Shown here one piece after another: positions 8,838 through 11,948 of a stretch of 11,948 nucleotides of DNA. The DNA is taken from positions 317,233 to 329,180 of the forward strand of contig JBBHKE010001644.1 in assembly GCA_037447655.1 (NCBI GenBank). Direction: 5' to 3'. Within the stretch, counting starts at the first letter, position 1. The number at the start of each line of letters is the position of its first letter. Origin of the DNA: Zygnema cylindricum (Eukaryota; Streptophyta; Zygnematophyceae; Zygnematales; Zygnemataceae). Under the pieces are notes generated by a model. The model was not told where the DNA came from. It was given only the letters and a program-made list of their open reading frames with translations, and did not search any database. A program made the translations under genes and the position numbers.

Positions 8838-9580
8838 GGGTGGCGTTCCATCAGGATTTCCTGTAATTGTACGGCGAACATTACAGGACGCTACATTTTG
8901 AACGATGTTCTTTCGCGTAGAGTCTGTAATCCACGTGCTCGGGAATGAGTGGTACCACGTAAGATAAGATCGTATATTGAAAATCGTCAAATATTTTGTA
9001 CACCGACCAACTTCAACTCAAATCATCATTTGCATACCATGTACGTGCGGACCAGGGCATCGTACCACACAAATTTTGTACTCTTTGCAAACGCTTGTCA
9101 GATGCCAGCTCATTTTTTTAGGGTTTCTGCTTTTTCGCGTGACGAATGAGTGCTTCCACAAATAGTGTGACAAATGGCTGGTAACAAAAATAGCGCGACG
9201 AAAGTTCGTTACGAAATTACTTTTGTGATTTGGGTTGGATTTTTGAATGTATATATCATGTGCGAAATTTGTCGATTTCCGTTGGTTGCCGTATTGACAC
9301 GTATATTCACTGTCCAACGTGTCGTCGCTCAAATTTTTTCTGTAAATGGTGATGTACCTCCTCGAGGTACATCACCATTTACAGAAACTTTGGAAGCGAA
9401 TGCTTCGTGAAAAAGCATCCAACGGTCATTGTTACCTCCTAGACCTTTGGAGAATATTGGCAAGATTCTCTGTAATGTTGTTCGCTTATAAAAACAAAAT
9501 AAGAGGTACGGCGTAGTACGGAGAGGTCCGGATTTCTGTAAACAACCTCACCTCACTTTTCGTCTGATGGAACGCCACCC
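8838..9580 (-). mobile_element. Family-1 MITE, copy B (743 bp, complete ends, PIF/Harbinger-like)
   Basis: The element has 17-bp perfect terminal inverted repeats, GGGTGGCGTTCCATCAG at 8838-8854 and its complement at 9564-9580. It is flanked by TTA at 8835-8837 and 9581-9583, read as the target-site duplication. A 3-bp TTA/TAA target with G-rich ends is the pattern of PIF/Harbinger (Tourist-like) MITEs; that assignment is inference. The reverse complement aligns with copy A over nearly the whole length, about 85-90% by eye in the end carrying the hairpin. It contains the near-perfect hairpin at 9337-9387. No transposase reading frame is present; the open frames in it are short and unconserved, so it must be non-autonomous. 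Confidence 0.9.
9337..9387. repeat. Perfect 24-bp-arm hairpin inside MITE copy B
   Basis: The arm TTTCTGTAAATGGTGATGTA plus CCTC at 9337-9360 is followed by the 3-base spacer CTC and an exact reverse complement at 9364-9387. The same hairpin occurs at the matching place in copy A, so it belonged to the ancestral element. It could extrude as a cruciform or, if transcribed, fold into a short stem. Confidence 0.97.
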
Positions 9581-9629
9581 TTAAGCGATTCACCTTGCAG
9601 TTGATGATTTTGGGTAAAAAAACACACAC

Positions 9630-9669
9630 TCGAATTAAAATTATTAAACGCTAATAGCGAGAGGCGGTG
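9630..9669 (+). mobile_element. Family-2 MITE fragment F (right end only)
   Basis: The 40 bases around CGAATTAAAATTATTAAACGCTAATAGCGAGAGGCGGTG align with the last ~40 bases of element D (6000-6031): both have an AAATTA-like stretch, then CTAATA-CGA and GCGGTG ending just before TACTG. Only this right end is recognisable. The rest may have been lost, or displaced when element B inserted upstream. The alignment is short and imperfect, so homology is probable rather than certain. Confidence 0.55.
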
Positions 9670-9707
9670 GTACTGTACAGTACTGTACTGTACTGTACTG
9701 TACTGTA
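9670..9707. repeat. (TACTG)n pentanucleotide microsatellite
   Basis: About seven tandem TACTG units, one of them altered to TACAG, beginning directly at the end of MITE-family-2 fragment F (...GGCGGTGG|TACTG). The unit resembles the sequence that follows the right end of element D at 6032. Confidence 0.95.
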
Positions 9708-9709
9708 GC

Positions 9710-11054
9710 GGTTCCGGTTCGATAAGGAACACTGCAATTTTGTGCGCTTTCGAGCCCCCCGGCTCCATAGCCCGGCTGGCAGAGTTTACGTTGTCGATCG
9801 GCCTTACAAGATTCCCGAAACCACTAATTTGACTTTATTGCGATTCTGTGCCGTTGGATCGCTGCTCTCAACTGCAATTTGTACCGATTGAGCAGACCGT
9901 AAGACAGCTATGTTTGCCAGGGGCATAAGACGACAAATTCGGTCTTTCCAGAGGGTCAGGTATGAATATGAAAAATTGCATTCACATGTGACTCATATGT
10001 GAACGTCGTTATGAATGTATGAACGGACAAGAAGTTCACATGTGTCCCATTCTTTTAATAATTGTTGTGCACGGTAAATTTTAGATGTTGCCATTCGCAG
10101 GAAGTGAAGTGCTGCCGAGAAGATTGTTGTCCTGCTACAACTTTCTCCGTGTTAGGAAAGCCTTAGAAGGACAATGCCGCGGGTATTTAGTTGATACAAT
10201 ACATAATATTTTTTTTCTATTCTTAATTCCTGTGATTAATGTCGTAGGTTTCTTAACTGTTAAGTTAAGGCTCTTTTTGTGAATTATATTTTTTTGAGTC
10301 TCAATTCTTGTCTGGAGTGGATTATAACTCGTGGATTCGTTCATTGAATTGAATTGTACTAGTAACCTTTACCCACAGCGGGAACCTCTTGTAGTAAGGC
10401 TTTCTGACGGTAGGATATTAGTAAATATCTTCTTTTTCTTTTACATTGTGCCACTTACATTTGATTTGTATTTTATGTTGTAAGTCCCTTCCTTATGAGG
10501 GAAGTTATACCAGAGGTCATGTTTCCCCTCGTCAAAGTATTCTTATGAAACTTTTGATCTAGTTTTACAAAATTATGGCTGGCATCCTTTAAGAGGTGCT
10601 GGGCCATCAGGCCCTTTATCAGGAAAGAGTGAGATTCACGGTTTTAGCATCTGTTTGATTAAGAATTACAGACGTTTGGCTATGAATAATTAGGATTTTG
10701 GTCACCTTCTTAGGCGAGGATCAATGGCATATGTTAACACAGACTGATGAAGGTTAGGAGCCGGTATTCATGGTCGTCTCACGGATCTACGCAGTGCGAA
10801 GTTGGTTTATTTCCTCTGTCAGGTCACGACTGGCCAAGTCAGGAATTGCGGCAGAAGGAAGGGTGGTGGAGTTTGAAAGAGGGTGGAAGAAGTGAAAAGC
10901 GTCTGGGGAACAAATTTTCACTTCTGACGAGCAATTTGCAAATTCTCGTTGCGCCGGATCCCCTGTTTAAAGTGCAGATCTCGTGGAGATCATTCTAAGG
11001 TGGTGAACTCGGGTTTTTTTTTGTTTATACTGTAATTTAACGGCGAAATTTACG
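9710..11054 (+). promoter_or_regulatory. Upstream region and probable 5' leader of the PI4K-gamma gene
   Basis: No coding homology is recognisable here. Base composition is more balanced than in 7000-8830, especially at 9710-9960 and 10740-11000, where it looks exon-like. The longest + frame (10747-10998, starting MKVRSRYSW) has no recognised motif and no donor that joins it in phase to the kinase exon, so I read this part as possible untranslated leader. Splice-like AG|GT sites occur (for example at 11000), as would fit a leader intron. Small structures include the near-palindrome at 9981-10003 and a GGGCC/GGCCC hairpin at 10601-10614. No TATA box or transcription start can be placed with confidence. 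Confidence 0.35.
9981..10003. repeat. Near-palindrome TTCACATGTGA-c-TCATATGTGAA with a nearby third half
   Basis: The two 11-base arms are inverted copies with one mismatch around a central C. A third copy of the arm, TTCACATGTG, lies at 10035-10044. CACATG and CATATG are E-box-type hexamers, so a protein-binding role upstream of the kinase gene is possible, but only the repetition is seen directly. Confidence 0.5.
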
Positions 11055-11084
11055 ATGCCGCCACACGTGGTTGGGCCAGTACAG
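11055..11084 (+). CDS. Candidate first coding exon of the PI4K-gamma gene (10 codons)
   Basis: An ATG at 11055 opens the frame MPPHVVGPVQ, which ends exactly at CAG|GT (11082-11086). Spliced to 11381 it continues in phase as ...GPVQ-VQSPLDVPNL and into the ubiquitin-like domain, giving an N-terminal extension of plausible length. Against it, the donor GTGATT is weak and the exon is very short. The stretch also contains a perfect CACGTG G-box (11064-11069), so it could equally be promoter or leader. This is inference, not a demonstrated exon. Confidence 0.25.
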
Positions 11085-11380
11085 GTGATTTATCAGAATG
11101 CATCAGTCCAAGTTTGTGTTGGTTGCTGATCAGGAGACATGGAGACTTGCATCTTACCTTGTTGGAAGTCAGGATAATGGCTTTTAATGGAGTTCACCTT
11201 TACTGCAGTTTCTTTAAACATAGATTAAATATTCGCTTTGTGCTTTAGCTGGTATGTTTGAATGTCCTAAATTACGGCAATCAGAAATCTGTCACAGTTT
11301 GTGGTGCTTTATCTTTTTCATCGAAAGGCTGATTGGAATGAAAATTTATCTTTTGCTGTTTGTCTGTATGTCTAGTGCAG
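11085..11380 (+). other. Probable intron ending at the kinase exon (3' end firm, 5' end uncertain)
   Basis: The 3' end is well supported. A T-rich stretch (about 11344-11374) is followed by TCTAGTGCAG and then the kinase frame, and the frame is closed just upstream at 11339-11341. The 5' end is inferred. CAG|GTGATT at 11082-11090 is the only donor I found that joins a short ATG-initiated frame to the kinase frame in phase 0. Another possible donor, AAG|GTGGTG at 11000, would make a leader intron without a coding first exon. A GTACAG appears on both sides, at 11079-11084 and 11381-11386, which may be coincidence. Confidence 0.5.
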
Positions 11381-11948
11381 GTACAGTCACCATTGGATGT
11401 TCCTAACTTGCTCGGGGGACTCAGTAGGTTCCAGCGACATGTTGGACGGCGGCGGATATTTGTGCAAACAGATGGTGGAGATGTGCTGGATGTGGAGTTA
11501 GACAGGGCGGACACGGCAGGGAAAGTGAAGAAAGCAGTGCAATTGGCTCTTGCCCTTCCAACTGAGCAGTCCAATTTAGTTTTTGGAGGACATGTCTTAG
11601 AAGATCTCAGTGAAGTGAGGAAAGACTCTCCAGTGTTACTTAAACGCGAAATCTCACGAAGTTGCAGTAGCCCTTGCCTATCCCCTTCTGTTGATATGCC
11701 ACGGAGAAGTACCAATTTGAACAAACCTATTGAAGTGGTTGGTGGAGTCGGTTATTCGCCTGATGTGAAGCGTTTATTGAGGGAGGCTGTGAAGGCAGTG
11801 GAGGCTGGAGTGAAGCCCGTACCTGCTACTGGTGGTCTGGGAGGAGCCTACTACTTCAGAAACCGACGAGGGGAGAGCATAGCGATTGTGAAACCCACTG
11901 ATGAGGAGCCCTTTGCTCCTAACAATCCTAATGGATATGTTGGAAGGT
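11381..11948 (+). CDS. Phosphatidylinositol 4-kinase gamma, type II (partial: N-terminal exon, runs off the window)
   Basis: Plant type II PI4K-gamma proteins have a ubiquitin-like domain followed by a PI3/4-kinase-like fold; several members are reported to act mainly as protein kinases. The 189 visible codons read in one open frame. Residues 24-89 form the ubiquitin-like domain, opening with GRRRIFVQTDGG and containing LALPTEQSNLVFGG and LEDLSEV. Residues 93-103 are the Ser/Cys/Pro linker SRSCSSPCLSP typical of this subfamily. Residues 151-161 are the glycine-rich loop GGLGGAYYFRN. Residues 165-189 contain IVKPTDEEPFAPNNP, where Lys171 is the likely nucleotide-binding lysine. The catalytic aspartate region and C-terminus lie beyond the window. 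The exon start is set at the AG of TCTAGTGCAG (11371-11380): the frame meets a TGA at 11339-11341 and has no Met before residue 106, so the start codon must come from an upstream exon. Family identity is from recalled motifs; which paralogue is unknown. Confidence 0.93.

Noticed and set aside
9018-9332. 104-codon minus-strand frame in MITE B
   Set aside because: The matching frame in copy A is interrupted by insertions and stops, and no DDE or DNA-binding motif is visible.
10747-10998. 83-codon + frame as the N-terminal exon of the kinase
   Set aside because: No donor in it gives a phase-compatible join to 11381, and its protein resembles nothing in the PI4K-gamma N-terminus; leader sequence is more likely.
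11281-11724. 147-codon minus-strand open frame opposite the kinase exon
   Set aside because: It is the antisense shadow of the PI4K-gamma frame, which has clear family motifs on the + strand; the minus product has no recognisable features.

Overview
This window is most consistent with nuclear DNA of a land plant. The diagnostic piece is at its right edge: a 568-base open exon (11381 to the window end) encoding the N-terminal part of a type II phosphatidylinositol 4-kinase gamma, a plant PI4K that carries a ubiquitin-like domain. The gene has introns, the intergenic DNA is AT-rich, and non-autonomous DNA transposons are abundant. I cannot fix the lineage. A non-seed plant is possible, but nothing here proves it. 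No prokaryotic-style operon, rRNA, tRNA or CRISPR array is visible, and almost all of the remaining open frames are short chance frames.

Layout. 1-480: AT-rich, with a degenerate ~41-bp tandem repeat. 610-1190: a long C/T-rich tract. 1191-2830: ordinary non-coding DNA. 2840-3105: a G/A-rich tract. 3111-4461: a 1.35-kb MITE-like element (copy A) with an internal perfect hairpin and a second related element (C) nested in it. 4478-4703: a pyrimidine tract, a 3' splice-site-like AG and a short coding-like frame. 4702-4932: a left-truncated member (E) of a second MITE family. 5491-6031: a complete member (D) of that family, with 18-bp perfect terminal inverted repeats flanked by TA. 7000-8830: very AT-rich DNA with no recognisable gene. 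8838-9580: copy B of the first MITE family, in the opposite orientation to A and flanked by TTA on both sides. 9630-9669: a fragment (F) of the second family running into a (TACTG)n microsatellite. 9710-11380: the upstream region, probable leader and first intron of the kinase gene.

The main finding is two miniature transposon families, reconstructed only from comparisons inside this window. Family 1 (A, B and the related C) has GGGTGGCGTTCCATCAG ends and a TTA target duplication, as in PIF/Harbinger-type elements, plus an unusual near-perfect hairpin inside the element. Family 2 (D, E, F) has CACCGCGAATCGTTATTA ends and a TA target, as in Tc1/mariner-type elements, and two of its three right ends abut a TACTG pentanucleotide repeat. 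None of these copies carries a visible transposase, so all would depend on enzymes encoded elsewhere. The kinase is the only confidently identified protein-coding gene, and its start codon must lie in an upstream exon.
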